Below, one piece after another: positions 18,262 to 27,371 of a stretch of DNA of 64,000 bases. Origin of the DNA: Xanthomonas sacchari. GTDB lineage: Bacteria > Pseudomonadota > Gammaproteobacteria > Xanthomonadales > Xanthomonadaceae. The stretch is taken from NCBI RefSeq assembly GCF_040529065.1, contig NZ_CP132343.1:62001-126000 (forward strand), written 5' to 3'. Under the pieces are notes generated by a model, which saw only the letters and a list, made by a program, of their open reading frames with translations, was not told the origin of the DNA and did not search any database. The position numbers were made by a program, and so were the translations under genes. Every line of letters starts with the position of its first letter. Position 1 is the first letter of the stretch.

Positions 18262-20549
18262 CACCAGCGCGCCTCGAAGCCGATGCCGACCACGCGCGGC
18301 GCACCCAGGATCGCGACCGGATCGGTGGCCCAGCGGTACTGCAGGTACTGCCGGTCGAGCAGGTTGTTGGCGAAGATCCACGCGCTCCAGTCCAGGTTCT
18401 CGTAGCCGAACTTGGCGTTGACTACGGTGCGCGAGGCCAGTTGCACGGCGCCGGCACCGATGTCGGTGTAGACGCGGTCGCGGAAGCTGGCGTTGAGGTT
18501 GGCCAGCCAGCCCTCGGCGAAGCGCCAGTTGGCGCCCAGCGCCGCGGTCCAGTGCGGCGCGTAGGCGAATTCGCGGCCGGCGTAGTCGATGACCGACGCG
18601 CCAGCGATGGTGGCGAAGCTGTCGTAGCGGGTGCGCGCATAGCCCAGCGAGCCGTACCAGTCGAACGCCTCGTTGGGGCGGTGGCTGGCCTCCAGCTCGG
18701 CCCCGTACAGATGCGCACGGCCGGCGTTGACGGTGTTGAAGTCGAAGCTGTTGAGGCCGAAGTAGGCGGTGGTCTGCTTGTCCTTCCAGTCGATGTAGTA
18801 GGCGTTGGCGTTGAGGGTCAGGCGCCGGTCCAGCCACTGCGAGCGCAGCGCGGCCTCGTAGTTCCAGGTGTATTCCGGGTCGTAGGGGAAGGCCTGGCTG
18901 CGCGCGGAGTTGAAGCTGGAGCCGCCGGAGCGGTAGCCGCGCTGCACCACCAAGCTGGCCGACAGGTCCGGGTTCCAGTCGTAGCGCACGCCGAGCTTGG
19001 GCAGCAGCGCGTCGAAGTCGCGCGTGTTCCAGGCCACCTCGCCGTTGGCCGAGCGCACGATGCCGGCCACGCCCTGGTTGATCGCGACGATGGCCCGGTA
19101 CAACGCGGTGCCGCTGGCGGCGAAGGCGGCCGGGTCCGGATAGCGACCGGCGAAGGCGGCGGTGGTGTCGGAGGCCATGGCGTAGCGCTGGCGGTCGTAG
19201 CGCAGCCCGCCCAGCAGCGAGAACCCGCTGCCCATCTGCCATTGGCCGTCGGCGAACAGCGCGCGGTTGCTGGAGCGGGTCGGGCTGGCGCTGACGTAGT
19301 CGACGGGAATCACCGGCAGCGCCTGCGCATAGCGGGTGGCGATCGCGGTGGCGGTGGCGGCCGGGAAGCCGGCGCTGCGCAGCAGCCCGGCGATGGTGGT
19401 GGTCGGCGTGGCGACGTTGTTCAGCAGTTGCGCGTCGTTGTCTTCGACGTGCCGCGCCCAGTACGCGCCGAGCAGGCCCTGCACCGCGGCGCCGGCGTAG
19501 TGCAGGCGCAGTTCCTGCGAGGCGGTGGTGTCGTCGAGCTGGCGCCGCGCGTAGCCGGCGTTGTCCGGGCCATGGTCCATGTCCCACAGGCTGGACGAGG
19601 TGACCTTGTTCCAGGCGCTGACCGAGGACAACGACCAGGCGTCGGAGAGGGCGTAGTCGGCCTGCAGGGTGACGATGTCGCTGTCGCTGCGGGTGCGGTC
19701 CGGGGTGTTGTTGGTGGTATAGCGGTGCGCGAAATAGTCGGGCAAATCGGTGCGCACGTAGCTGTACATGTACGGCCCGGTGCGGTGCGAGCGGGTGTAG
19801 CCCAGTTGCACCTTCAGCCCGGCGATCGCCGACGGCGTCCACAGCAGCTTGCCGCGGTAGATCGCCGAGACCTGCGCGTCGTCGGCGGCCTGACGGGTGA
19901 GGTTCCAGGTGTAGCCGTCGAAGCTGCGCTGCTCCACCGAGGCGCGGAACGCCAGTTCGTCGGCCACGATCGGGCCGCCGATGGCGCCGGCCAGGCTGCG
20001 GTCGGACGGGTCGGAGGCCAGTACCCGCAGCTTGCCCTGCCAGTCCATGGTCGGCTCGGCGGTGCGCAGGACGATCGCGCCGGCCAGGGCGTTCTCGCCC
20101 TGCAGGGTGGACTGCGGGCCACGCAGGACTTCCACCTGCTGCAGGTCCCACAGGCTCAGCGGCGCCCAGCTGATCGCTTTCCACGGCAGGGCGGCGCCGT
20201 CGAGGTAGATGGTGGCCAGCGGTGCATCGCTGCCGCCGTCGATGTTGCGGATGCCGCGGATGCTGAAGCCGGCATCGCCGTAGGTCTGGGCCATGTTGGC
20301 GGTGCGGTTGAACACCTCGTAGGCGCTCTGCAGGTTCTCCTGCTCGATGCGCGCTTCGGTGGTGACGGCGACCGAGCTGGTGGTGTCCTGCACGCTACGG
20401 CCGCTTTTCTCGCCGGTGACGACGATCTGGTCGAGGGTGGTGGGATCGGGGGGAGGCGCGGCCTCACCGCCTGCGGCGCGCGTTGTGGGCGCCCAGCCCA
20501 GCAGGATGGAGACGACAGACAAGGACACCACCGATCGCGCGACGCGCAT
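18261..20549 (-). CDS. TonB-dependent siderophore-type receptor
   Basis: 762 residues with an N-terminal signal peptide (SVVSLSVVSILLGWAPTTRA). The TonB box region reads TLDQIVVTGEK. The plug contains NTANMAQTYGDAGFSIRGI, VEVLRGPQSTLQGENALAGAIVL with the usual LRGP motif, and the 22-strand barrel ends in Trp (GIGFEARW), as expected for insertion by BAM. Downstream in the operon are DUF3325, DUF3649 and PepSY proteins, the set normally seen with ferric-siderophore receptors, so an iron ligand is likely. I did not find a clear Fur box in the 150 bp upstream. Confidence 0.9.
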   Translation of the reverse strand: MRVARSVVSLSVVSILLGWAPTTRAAGGEAAPPPDPTTLDQIVVTGEKSGRSVQDTTSSVAVTTEARIEQENLQSAYEVFNRTANMAQTYGDAGFSIRGIRNIDGGSDAPLATIYLDGAALPWKAISWAPLSLWDLQQVEVLRGPQSTLQGENALAGAIVLRTAEPTMDWQGKLRVLASDPSDRSLAGAIGGPIVADELAFRASVEQRSFDGYTWNLTRQAADDAQVSAIYRGKLLWTPSAIAGLKVQLGYTRSHRTGPYMYSYVRTDLPDYFAHRYTTNNTPDRTRSDSDIVTLQADYALSDAWSLSSVSAWNKVTSSSLWDMDHGPDNAGYARRQLDDTTASQELRLHYAGAAVQGLLGAYWARHVEDNDAQLLNNVATPTTTIAGLLRSAGFPAATATAIATRYAQALPVIPVDYVSASPTRSSNRALFADGQWQMGSGFSLLGGLRYDRQRYAMASDTTAAFAGRYPDPAAFAASGTALYRAIVAINQGVAGIVRSANGEVAWNTRDFDALLPKLGVRYDWNPDLSASLVVQRGYRSGGSSFNSARSQAFPYDPEYTWNYEAALRSQWLDRRLTLNANAYYIDWKDKQTTAYFGLNSFDFNTVNAGRAHLYGAELEASHRPNEAFDWYGSLGYARTRYDSFATIAGASVIDYAGREFAYAPHWTAALGANWRFAEGWLANLNASFRDRVYTDIGAGAVQLASRTVVNAKFGYENLDWSAWIFANNLLDRQYLQYRWATDPVAILGAPRVVGIGFEARW

Positions 20550-20705
20550 GCACCACTCCCCCCGAAAAACGCACGGATGAAGGCATGGCGGCGGCTGTGC
20601 CCGGCTGCCGGACCCGGCAGCGCTGGGCGCGGACTTTAGCAGAGCGGGGGCGGGGGCGCCATGGGAGTTGGGATGGGTGGCGAGTTTGCTCGAGAGGCTG
20701 GGTGG

Positions 20706-20776
20706 TCGTAGGAGCGGCTTCAGCCGCGACGGGCTTTACCGGGAACGCCCGTCGCGGCTGAAGCCGCTCCTACGGG
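20706..20776. repeat. REP-like palindrome
   Basis: Two ~28-nt arms of the GTAGGAGCGGCTTCAGCCGC family face each other around a short loop (GCTTTACCGGGAAC). The whole can fold into a long hairpin upstream of the TonB receptor operon. Related copies occur at 24724, 47593, 52056 and 62093. Confidence 0.85.
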
Positions 20777-20819
20777 GGTAGGCATCGCGCCAACGTATGC
20801 GTCACGCGCAGACACGTGT

Positions 20820-20937
20820 TGTGGGAGGGACTTCAGTCCCGACGCAGTGACCGGTGGCTGCCGCAATGCGGGGCTATCGTCCCATGGGCATAGCGAGGCT
20901 GGCGCGTCGCGCGTCGCGGCTGAAGCCGCTCCTACGG
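20820..20937. repeat. diverged REP-like pair
   Basis: A variant arm (GTGGGAGGGACTTCAGTCCC) at 20820 and a standard arm in reverse (ending CCGCTCCTACGG) at about 20911-20937, separated by ~65 bp of unrelated sequence. A second copy of the variant arm is at 55008-55031. The spacing suggests a decayed or interrupted palindrome. Confidence 0.65.
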
Positions 20938-20943
20938 TTAACT

Positions 20944-21205
20944 CCATTTGATACATCAGTTAGAAGCAAAGGCTTTCGCCCTTGCGGGCGAGTTACTTTT
21001 CTTTGCTCGCGCAAAGAAAAGGTAACCAAAAGAAAGCACACCCTGCCTTCGCGCCCTCCGCGCTGCGCGCTCCGGGTCCGCGTCCAGCACGGGGATCCGC
21101 GGAAGGGGCATCCTGCCCCTGCCGCGGACGGCGTACATCCATGTACGCCGCCCTTCGGGTTTTCCCCGCGATGGCCGCCGCTTCGGAAGGGAACCCGATC
21201 AATCA
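20944..21205. repeat. dispersed ~260-bp intergenic repeat with nested hairpins
   Basis: The block contains GCCCTTGCGGGC, then CTTTTCTTTGC-TCGC-GCAAAGAAAAG, CGCGCTGCGCGC, GGGGCATCCTGCCCC and GGCGTACATCCATGTACGCC, a chain of short inverted repeats that would fold along its length. Translations in this block (RKEKVTKRKHTLPSRPP) match a peptide I recall as a recurrent false gene in Xanthomonadaceae annotations, so I treat it as repetitive non-coding DNA. It lies between two TonB receptor genes. Confidence 0.6.
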
Positions 21206-21355
21206 AAAACAAGAGCCAAAGCCAGGCAACGGCAACGGCTATGGTCACAGCTGCGGCAACTTATCCTGCCAAACGCAAACGGGCGGGAGGACTTTCGCCC
21301 TCCCGCCCGCTGGTGCCGGCAGGTGCTGCCGGCGTGGTGCTACCACGTGCTGCGA

Positions 21356-23734
21356 TCAGTGCCAGTGCAGGTTGAACGAGACGCCGACGATGCGGGGTTC
21401 GTTGTAGACGGCCGCCATGTAGTTCTCGATCACGCCCTTGAGGTTCTTCTCGTTGGTGATATTGCGGGCGAACGCCGCCACTTCCCAGGCGCCGTAGTCG
21501 CCGGTGTAGCCCAGCTTGAGGCCGCCTTCGAAGTTGCCATTGGAGGTGAACTCGGTGGAGTCGTACAGCACGAAGCTGGTGTAGCCCTGCTTGTTCCAGT
21601 CGGTGGCGACGAAGAAGGCGCCGCCGTCGTTGACCGGGATGTCGTAGCGCGCGGCCAGGTTGACGTTGTACTTGGGCGCGTTCGGCAGCGGGTTGCCGTC
21701 GATCTGGGCGAAGGTGTTGTTGCCGATGCGGATGGTCGGATCCTTCACCGTGCACACCACCACGCCGTTCAGGCCGCACACCTGCGCGTACACGCGCTTG
21801 TCCTGGATCTCACTGTGCAGCAGGCTCAGGCCGGCGGTCAGCGACAGGTTGGGGATCGGGCGCCAGTCCAGGTCCGCTTCCATGCCGTAGGCCTTGGCCT
21901 TGTCGGCGTTGAACAGCACGCCGTTGCCGTTGGAGTCGTTGCCGTTGAGCTGGATGTCGTCGACGGTGTAGGTGAAGCCGGTGACGTTCAGGCGCAGGCG
22001 GTTGTCGAACAGGTTGCTCTTGATGCCCGCTTCCCACGACAGGATTGTTTCCGAGTCGGCGGTGGTGAAGTCGGAGTTGAACACCGCCGAACGGCCCTGG
22101 ATGGTCGGGCCGCGGAAGCCGCGGGCAACCTTCGCGTACACGTTGACGTTCGGGTTGATCTCGTACATCGCGCTCAGGTCCCAGCTCGGCTGGGTGTCGG
22201 CCAGGCGCACGTCGCGGCGGCCCTTGTAGGTGACCACGCCGGCCGCGGTGTCGGCTGTCTTGAGCAGCTTGGTCTCCTTGCTGTCGCGGGTCTGGCGCAC
22301 GCCGGCGGTCAGGGTCAGCGCGTCGGTGACCTTGTAGGTCAGCTGGCCGAAGCCGGCCCAGGAGGTGTTGCTGTTGTGCAGGCGCACCCAGTTGTTGGGA
22401 TTGCGCGCGGCGGTCTGCAGGAAATAGGCGCGCTGGTAGAAATCGGTGGTGTCCTTGCCGTCGAAGTAGAACGCGCCGGCCTGCCACTGCAGCGGGGCGT
22501 CGCCTTCGCTGGCCAGGCGCAGTTCCTGGGTGTACTGGTCCAGGTCGCGCACCTGGCCCATCGACTGCCCGTAGCCGTTGGGCACGCCGTTGACCGGGAA
22601 GTTGGCCGCGGCGCCGCCGTCGGTGTCGCCGCGGCTGTAGCCGGAGGTGGTCTCGTAGGCGCTGATCGAGGTCAGCGACACGCCGCCGAAGTCGTAGATC
22701 GCCTTCAGCGAGGCGCCGTGGGTCTTGTACGCCTGCGGGTTGTCGTGCGCCTCGTCGTAGGCCACCTGGTCGCGCGGCACGTCGACCTTGTTGGAGCCCT
22801 TGCGCAGGGCGCCGCGCAGGAACAGGGTGGAGGTGCCGTCGTAGTCGCGGGTGTGAAACGAGCCCAGCAGCGAGAAGTTCTCGCTCGGCTTCAGCAGCAG
22901 CTGCAGGCGCGCGTTGCGGTCGTCGTAGCCGCCCATCGCGTCTTTCTTCGGAGTGACCGTGCCGTCGGCGCTGGGGCCGGTGTAGGTGTTGTCCACCCAG
23001 TCGTCGCGGTGCTGGTACAGCGTGGACACGCGGAACGACAGCACGTCGTTGATCGGGCCGCCGATGCCGCCGTCGACCGAGACGGTGTTGTAGCTGCCGT
23101 AGCTGGCGGTGACGCGGCCGGTGTAGTCGTCGCTGGGCTTGATGCTGTCGAACTTGACGATGCCGGCGGTGGTGTTGCGGCCGAACAGCGAGCCCTGCGG
23201 GCCGCGCAGCACTTCCACCTGGTCCACGTCGTAGACCGGGTTGGACTTCAGCACCACGTGCTCCAGCACCACGTCGTCCTGGATGATCGACACCGGCTGC
23301 GAAGCGCCGAGGTAGAAGTCGATGTTGCCCAGGCCGCGGATGTAGAAGCGCGGGAAGATGCGGCCGGTGGTGGTTTCAGCGTAGAAGCTGGGCACGCGGC
23401 CGGACAGCGCCAGCAGGGTGTCGTCGCCGCCGGCGGTGAAGTCGCGCATCGCCTCGCCCTGCACCACGCCCACCGACACCGGCACCTCCTGCAGGTTCTG
23501 CTCGCGGTGCTCGGCGGTGACGATGATGGTGTCCAGCGAGGTGGCCGCATCGCCAGTGCCGGCGGCGTTGGCCGGGCGGGTCTCGCTGCCGGCCAGCGAC
23601 GGCGCGCTGTCCTGCGCGGCGGCCGCGGCGGCGACCGAGGCCAGCACCAGGGCGGCGCAAGCCTGCGCCAGGCGGGTACGGGCCGGCGCGGCGCGCGCGG
23701 TCAGCGGCCGCGGGGAGAGAGAGGAGAGCAGCAT
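21356..23734 (-). CDS. TonB-dependent receptor
   Basis: 792 residues from ATG 23734 (AAGGA upstream); a longer frame reading into the promoter is rejected. The signal peptide is CAALVLASVAAAAAAQD. The TonB box/plug starts LDTIIVTAEHREQNLQEVPVSVGVV, followed by FPRFYIRGLGNIDFYLGASQPVSII and VEVLRGPQGSLFGRNTTAGIVKF. The barrel ends in GVSFNLHWH rather than the usual aromatic last residue. The FNLHWH ending with -W penultimate is still acceptable. No uptake or enzyme genes are adjacent, so the ligand is unknown. A perfect 17-bp palindrome lies ~107 bp upstream of the ATG. Confidence 0.88.
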   Translation of the reverse strand: MLLSSLSPRPLTARAAPARTRLAQACAALVLASVAAAAAAQDSAPSLAGSETRPANAAGTGDAATSLDTIIVTAEHREQNLQEVPVSVGVVQGEAMRDFTAGGDDTLLALSGRVPSFYAETTTGRIFPRFYIRGLGNIDFYLGASQPVSIIQDDVVLEHVVLKSNPVYDVDQVEVLRGPQGSLFGRNTTAGIVKFDSIKPSDDYTGRVTASYGSYNTVSVDGGIGGPINDVLSFRVSTLYQHRDDWVDNTYTGPSADGTVTPKKDAMGGYDDRNARLQLLLKPSENFSLLGSFHTRDYDGTSTLFLRGALRKGSNKVDVPRDQVAYDEAHDNPQAYKTHGASLKAIYDFGGVSLTSISAYETTSGYSRGDTDGGAAANFPVNGVPNGYGQSMGQVRDLDQYTQELRLASEGDAPLQWQAGAFYFDGKDTTDFYQRAYFLQTAARNPNNWVRLHNSNTSWAGFGQLTYKVTDALTLTAGVRQTRDSKETKLLKTADTAAGVVTYKGRRDVRLADTQPSWDLSAMYEINPNVNVYAKVARGFRGPTIQGRSAVFNSDFTTADSETILSWEAGIKSNLFDNRLRLNVTGFTYTVDDIQLNGNDSNGNGVLFNADKAKAYGMEADLDWRPIPNLSLTAGLSLLHSEIQDKRVYAQVCGLNGVVVCTVKDPTIRIGNNTFAQIDGNPLPNAPKYNVNLAARYDIPVNDGGAFFVATDWNKQGYTSFVLYDSTEFTSNGNFEGGLKLGYTGDYGAWEVAAFARNITNEKNLKGVIENYMAAVYNEPRIVGVSFNLHWH

Positions 23735-24066
23735 GTCGGATCCTTGTGAGCGCGCAGAATCGAGTCCGTTCGGCTTGCGCAGCAGCCCGCGACGGCATGC
23801 GCCATACGGTGGCGCAGCGCGGCACGATATGTCGTCTGTGTTGCAATGCCATTGCAATGACGGCGCAGGACGCGCGAGGCGACGGCGCGTGACCGGCCGT
23901 CGTCCTGCCAGGTGCGTGCCGTGGACATGCCTGGGTCTGCGCACGCTACCCGGTCGCACGAGCGGGTCTGCACTTCACCGCATGTTGCAGACAGCGAGGC
24001 CAAGGTCGAACGCGGTGCGGCGACCGAACTCATCCACCGCGCCTTCCCTCATCTGCGTCGTTGCCA
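23735..24066. other. promoter region of the receptor, no gene seen
   Basis: About 330 bp between the receptor start and the end of the next leftward gene. Apart from the palindrome at 23841, only spurious open frames were seen. The region must hold the receptor promoter. Confidence 0.5.
23841..23857. promoter_or_regulatory. 17-bp perfect palindrome, candidate operator
   Basis: TTGCAATGCCATTGCAA is perfectly symmetrical around its central base and A+T-rich compared with its surroundings. It lies 107 bp upstream of the TonB receptor ATG. It matches no operator I can name; a dimeric regulator of the receptor gene is the likely ligand. Confidence 0.55.
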
Positions 24067-24558
24067 TCAAGGCTCGCAGCGCTGCGCGGCAAATTCGGTC
24101 AGACGTCGGGTGAGTGTCCCTTCCTGCCAGGCGATGTCGAGGATCACCCAGCGATCGTCCTGGCGGCCGAGCACCACTGTGTCCGTCCACTGCTGGCCGT
24201 CGACGGCCAGGCGGGCGCGCACCTGCGCGGTGTCGCCGGTGACCTGGGCGGTCGTCGACACCAGCGCAGTCGGCTGGTCCGGCCACAGGAAGAACGGGCT
24301 CTGGTCCAGCATGTGCGGCTTGACGTCTGTGGGCACCAGTTTGGCGCAGGCCGCCTCGTAGGCCCGCTGCGCCTGCAGCGCCGCAAACAAGTCCCGCCCC
24401 AGCAGCTGCCGGACCTGCGCAACGTCTCCGTCTGCGTGCTCGGGCGCGATCGCCCAGCTATAGAACGTCTGGACCGTGCGCGCCGGCGACTCGCCGGCGA
24501 TGGCGGCGAACGCGCTCAGCCACAGGGTCATCGCACACAGAAAACGAATTCCCCTCAT
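24067..24558 (-). CDS. exported DUF3828-like protein
   Basis: 163 residues with signal peptide GIRFLCAMTLWLSAFAAIAGES. The mature part begins ARTVQTFYSWAIAPEH and continues with LLGRDLFAALQAQRAYEAAC and a final beta-rich region ending DRWVILDIAWQEGTLTRRLTEFAAQRC. This is the layout of DUF3828-type periplasmic proteins (a small NTF2/cystatin-like fold). Two Cys may form a disulfide. It is monocistronic as far as can be seen. Function unknown. Confidence 0.7.
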   Translation of the reverse strand: MRGIRFLCAMTLWLSAFAAIAGESPARTVQTFYSWAIAPEHADGDVAQVRQLLGRDLFAALQAQRAYEAACAKLVPTDVKPHMLDQSPFFLWPDQPTALVSTTAQVTGDTAQVRARLAVDGQQWTDTVVLGRQDDRWVILDIAWQEGTLTRRLTEFAAQRCEP

Positions 24559-24723
24559 CGATCGCCGACACCTTGAGCCGCCAGGCGCGGCATGGCGATC
24601 CTCAACGAGGCGCTGCGCGCCGTCAATGCGCGCTCCCCGTGCGCGCTAGCGGCCGGCTTGGACGCAGCAATCAGGTGGGCCTCGGTAACAGGAAACATCC
24701 GCTCTCAACGGGACTCCACCCAC

Positions 24724-24792
24724 GTAGGAGCGGCTTCAGCCGCGACAGGCTTTCCTGGGAATGCCCTTCGCGGCTGAAGCCGCTCCTACAAG
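24724..24792. repeat. REP-like palindrome
   Basis: Facing arms of the GTAGGAGCGGCTTCAGCCGC family with the loop GCTTTCCTGGGAATGCCC. It lies between the DUF3828-like gene and the DUF4431-like gene. Confidence 0.8.
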
Positions 24793-24845
24793 ACCACGCC
24801 ACATGCCGCTGAGTCGCGGCGAAAGCGCGTAACCAGGGCGGTCCT

Positions 24846-25286
24846 TCAGTCGCTGTCCACCCCAAGCACGCTCAGGCGCAATGGTGGTGCATCCGGACCG
24901 GCCGGCGCATGCGCCAGCCTTCCCGTCACCCGCACCACCTGGCCACTGCCTTCCTCGCGCAGGTGCGCCGCCTGGTCCGCGGTGACCGCCAGCCGCAGCT
25001 GGCGCACCTGCTCGTGCCGCGGCTGATGCCCGTCCGCCGATGCCGCCACGCACAGCGGCTGCGGCAGGATCAGCACCTCTTCCTGGGTCGCTGCGGCAGC
25101 GGCGTCGGCATGCGCGTGGGCATGCGGCGCGGTGGGCGCCGCGGATTCTGGGGGCGACGGCGCCAGGGTGCCGGACAGGGTGACCTGGGTAGGCCCGTAC
25201 GGCAGACAGTGCTTGGGCGCCGCCATCAGCGTGGGCGCAGTGCCGATCAGCAGCAGCGGAAACAACGACAGGGTTCGACTCGGCAT
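24846..25286 (-). CDS. exported DUF4431-like protein
   Basis: 146 residues from ATG 25286. Signal peptide SLFPLLLIGTAPTLMAAP, then CLPYGPTQVTLSGTLAPS, which matches the opening of DUF4431 proteins (Cys-x-Pro/Tyr, V-x-L-x-G-x-L). A His/Ala-rich linker (PHAHAHADAAAAA) follows, then LILPQPLCVAAS and VRQLRLAVTADQAAHLREEGSGQVVRVTGRLAHA, the OB-fold-like second half. The DUF4431 assignment is by eye and moderate. No enzymatic residues are evident. Confidence 0.65.
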   Translation of the reverse strand: MPSRTLSLFPLLLIGTAPTLMAAPKHCLPYGPTQVTLSGTLAPSPPESAAPTAPHAHAHADAAAAATQEEVLILPQPLCVAASADGHQPRHEQVRQLRLAVTADQAAHLREEGSGQVVRVTGRLAHAPAGPDAPPLRLSVLGVDSD

Positions 25287-25404
25287 CGGGGCACGCGGAC
25301 GTAGACGGACCTGCGAGCATACCCAAGCACGATGGCCGGCGTGCTGCAGCCGGGCGTCCACCGTCGCGCACGGTGCTGCGCCGCCATCGAGACGGCGGAA
25401 ACCC

Positions 25405-25797
25405 TCAGGGTTCGCGCTCCACCACCACGTCGGTGAACCGCGGTTCGGCGGCGATCAGCGCATGCAACCGCACAAAGCACGGATCGTCGTCGTGCATCGC
25501 ATGGCGGCCGAGCAGGCGCTCCCAGAACGAGCGCTCCTTCTCGATCTGCAACATCCAGGTATGGTTGCCGTCGACCTCTTCCTCGGCGTAGGCACCGACC
25601 AGGTAGGAGCGCCCCTGGCATTCGGCCTCGGACGCCCAGCCCCAGTCCTCCGGGTCCGGCTCGGACAGCACCATGCTGTCGCCGACGCGGACGCGCAGCC
25701 AGTCCAGCAGCGAGCTGCCGCGGATCGGATTGATCGGATTCTCCGGCTCGGCGCTCACCTCGAGCAGGCGGGAGCGGAAGTGGATGACAGGATGCAT
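25405..25797 (-). CDS. hypothetical cytoplasmic protein
   Basis: 130 residues, no signal peptide, acidic, rich in Trp and Arg. The sequence begins MHPVIHFRSRLLEVSAEPENPINP and contains GSSLLDWLRVRVGD and GNHTWMLQIEKERSFWERLLGRHAMHDDDPCFV. I recognise no family. The codon usage is that of a native gene. It lies 118 bp upstream of the DUF4431-like gene on the same strand. Confidence 0.65.
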   Translation of the reverse strand: MHPVIHFRSRLLEVSAEPENPINPIRGSSLLDWLRVRVGDSMVLSEPDPEDWGWASEAECQGRSYLVGAYAEEEVDGNHTWMLQIEKERSFWERLLGRHAMHDDDPCFVRLHALIAAEPRFTDVVVEREP

Positions 25798-26064
25798 GCG
25801 GCAGCTTGACTCTCGAACGATCAGGGGGCGGACGCACGCATCGGCGCGGCTGCGTCATGGCGAGCAGTCGCGGATGGGCGGTCCAGGAAGGTAACGCACG
25901 CACGGCCGCCCAGGTGGACAACGGTGCGGCACGTCATGCAACCCGGTGGCGGCCGGCATCGCCGTCTGCGGCACATGGGCATCTCTCGCAGCGCTCTGCC
26001 ACCAGGGACCGATACCGTGGTGCAGCGACCGGCCGGACCCATTCCAGCACGGGCGCATGACAAC

Positions 26065-26325
26065 TCATCGCATCCGTCGTAGACAGGCACGCGCGCCCAG
26101 ATACGCCCAGATGCCGATTGCGACGGCAAGCCAGACGCTGGCGACCTTGCTGCAGGCCGAGGCGAAGGCCAGGTACGGAAACGAGTCGCCGGGAGGACCA
26201 CGCTGCAACGACGCTGCGCCCCCGCGTTGCCAGAACGTCAGCCACGCCTCGACACCGCACCACAGCGGCAGCACCCAACCGGCGGACAGCAGCGCGATCG
26301 CGAGGGCGAGCAGGCGCTGCTTCAT
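26065..26325 (-). CDS. small two-helix membrane protein
   Basis: 86 residues from ATG 26325. It has two hydrophobic segments: LLALAIALLSAGWVLPLWCGV at the N-terminus and VASVWLAVAIGIWAYLGARACL near the C-terminus, with an Arg-rich end (LRRMR). No motif was recognised. It is a separate leftward gene with about 140 bp to the next one. Confidence 0.6.
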   Translation of the reverse strand: MKQRLLALAIALLSAGWVLPLWCGVEAWLTFWQRGGAASLQRGPPGDSFPYLAFASACSKVASVWLAVAIGIWAYLGARACLRRMR

Positions 26326-26467
26326 CGCACACCGCCATGCGCCGACGTCGCCACGCGGCAACTAGCGTGGTCGTGCGACGGATCCGCAAGCCGGTTGGGC
26401 AGCCGCAGGGCGATCGACCGTCGCGGCAGCCCTGCCGCCGTCATGGCGACGCAGCGGCGGCACAGCC

Positions 26468-26929
26468 TCACGGTGTTTGCTCCGGCTCCGGCTCCGGCTC
26501 CGGCTCCAGATCCGGCTCGAAAGGCCGATCGGGCAGACGCTGCCCGCACCACGGACAGAACTGCACACAGATCGCGTCGTTGAGGTACCAGGTCGGATCC
26601 TCGCCGCGGAACAGCTCGAACTCGATCCGTACCGTCCTGTCCGGCTTGGTCACCGCGGCGAACATGCTGCTGCAGTAGCGAGCGATACGCTCGCGCCACA
26701 CCACACGCTCCGGGAACTGCGCGTCCATCCAGGCAGTTCTCCAGTCCTGGCACGACGTGCACTGCGCCAGATGCGACAGCGCCGCAAAGGTCAGTGGGTC
26801 CGGGAAATGTTCCTCCTCCACCTCGATCATGCACTCCAACGCGATCTCCAACTCCGGGCGTTCGCCGATCTGATCGCGCAGCGCCGACAGCGTGTGTCGG
26901 GTGGTGAAGCAGGTGGCAGAGTGAGGCAT
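26468..26929 (-). CDS. hypothetical protein with C-terminal zinc-knuckle-like motif
   Basis: 153 residues from ATG 26929 (an upstream in-frame TTG is unlikely). Two Cys pairs stand out: HLAQCTSCQDW near residue 80 and CVQFCPWCGQRLP near 130, suggesting a metal site. The last ~15 residues are a Glu-Pro repeat (EPEPEPEPE), encoded by a run of CCGGCT repeats. The central part is acidic (IALECMIEVEEEHFPDP). It resembles small uncharacterised proteins with a C-terminal CPWCG; function unknown. Confidence 0.65.
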   Translation of the reverse strand: MPHSATCFTTRHTLSALRDQIGERPELEIALECMIEVEEEHFPDPLTFAALSHLAQCTSCQDWRTAWMDAQFPERVVWRERIARYCSSMFAAVTKPDRTVRIEFELFRGEDPTWYLNDAICVQFCPWCGQRLPDRPFEPDLEPEPEPEPEQTP

Positions 26930-26989
26930 ACGTAGGTGCAATCCGTTGCAGTCGATGTCCAGGAAGCGTAACGCGGTGTGGCTTGCGGG

Positions 26990-27271
26990 TTAAGGGCCCG
27001 CCGCCTGCCACAGGGCATAGCCCAACAGCCCAAAGCCCACCAGGGCGAACCCGCCCCAGAAGGCCGCCGTGTCGGCCGAGACCACGCGCGGGGCCAGATA
27101 GGCACTGCGCTTGCCTGATTTCCTGCGCTGCTTGCTGCTCCAGGGTTCGACGCTGTAGTGGCCGAACGAGAACGCCGGCACCACGATCATGCCGACGACA
27201 TAGCACAGGCCGTACAGAACGATCTCCAGCAGCGGGCGCAGGACGATCTCGGTCAACAGGCGTGCGGGCAT
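26990..27271 (-). CDS. small membrane protein
   Basis: 93 residues from ATG 27271. Helix one is LLEIVLYGLCYVVGMIVVPAF; a basic loop follows (SKQRRKSGKRSAYLAPR), then a C-terminal helix FWGGFALVGFGLLGYALW. The topology suggests two helices with a cytoplasmic basic loop. No family recognised. It lies between the zinc-knuckle-like gene and the broken Imm26-like gene, all leftward. Confidence 0.6.
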   Translation of the reverse strand: MPARLLTEIVLRPLLEIVLYGLCYVVGMIVVPAFSFGHYSVEPWSSKQRRKSGKRSAYLAPRVVSADTAAFWGGFALVGFGLLGYALWQAAGP

Positions 27272-27371
27272 GGTGTCAGCTGATCCAGACAGAGTGATGT
27301 ACGGCGCCGGCCACGCCCCTGCGTTGGGCCTGCCTGCGATGCTCGCCCAGCGGCCGGTGGCCGTCAACGAC

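Noticed and set aside
17971-20184. Long open frame overlapping the siderophore receptor
   Set aside because: Only its last 96 codons (DUF3325-like) are coding; the rest is the +1 frame of the receptor gene.
26465-26520. CCGGCT tandem run as a possible phase-variable repeat
   Set aside because: It encodes an in-frame Glu-Pro tail at the 3' end of the gene; unit length is six, so changes in number would not shift the frame.
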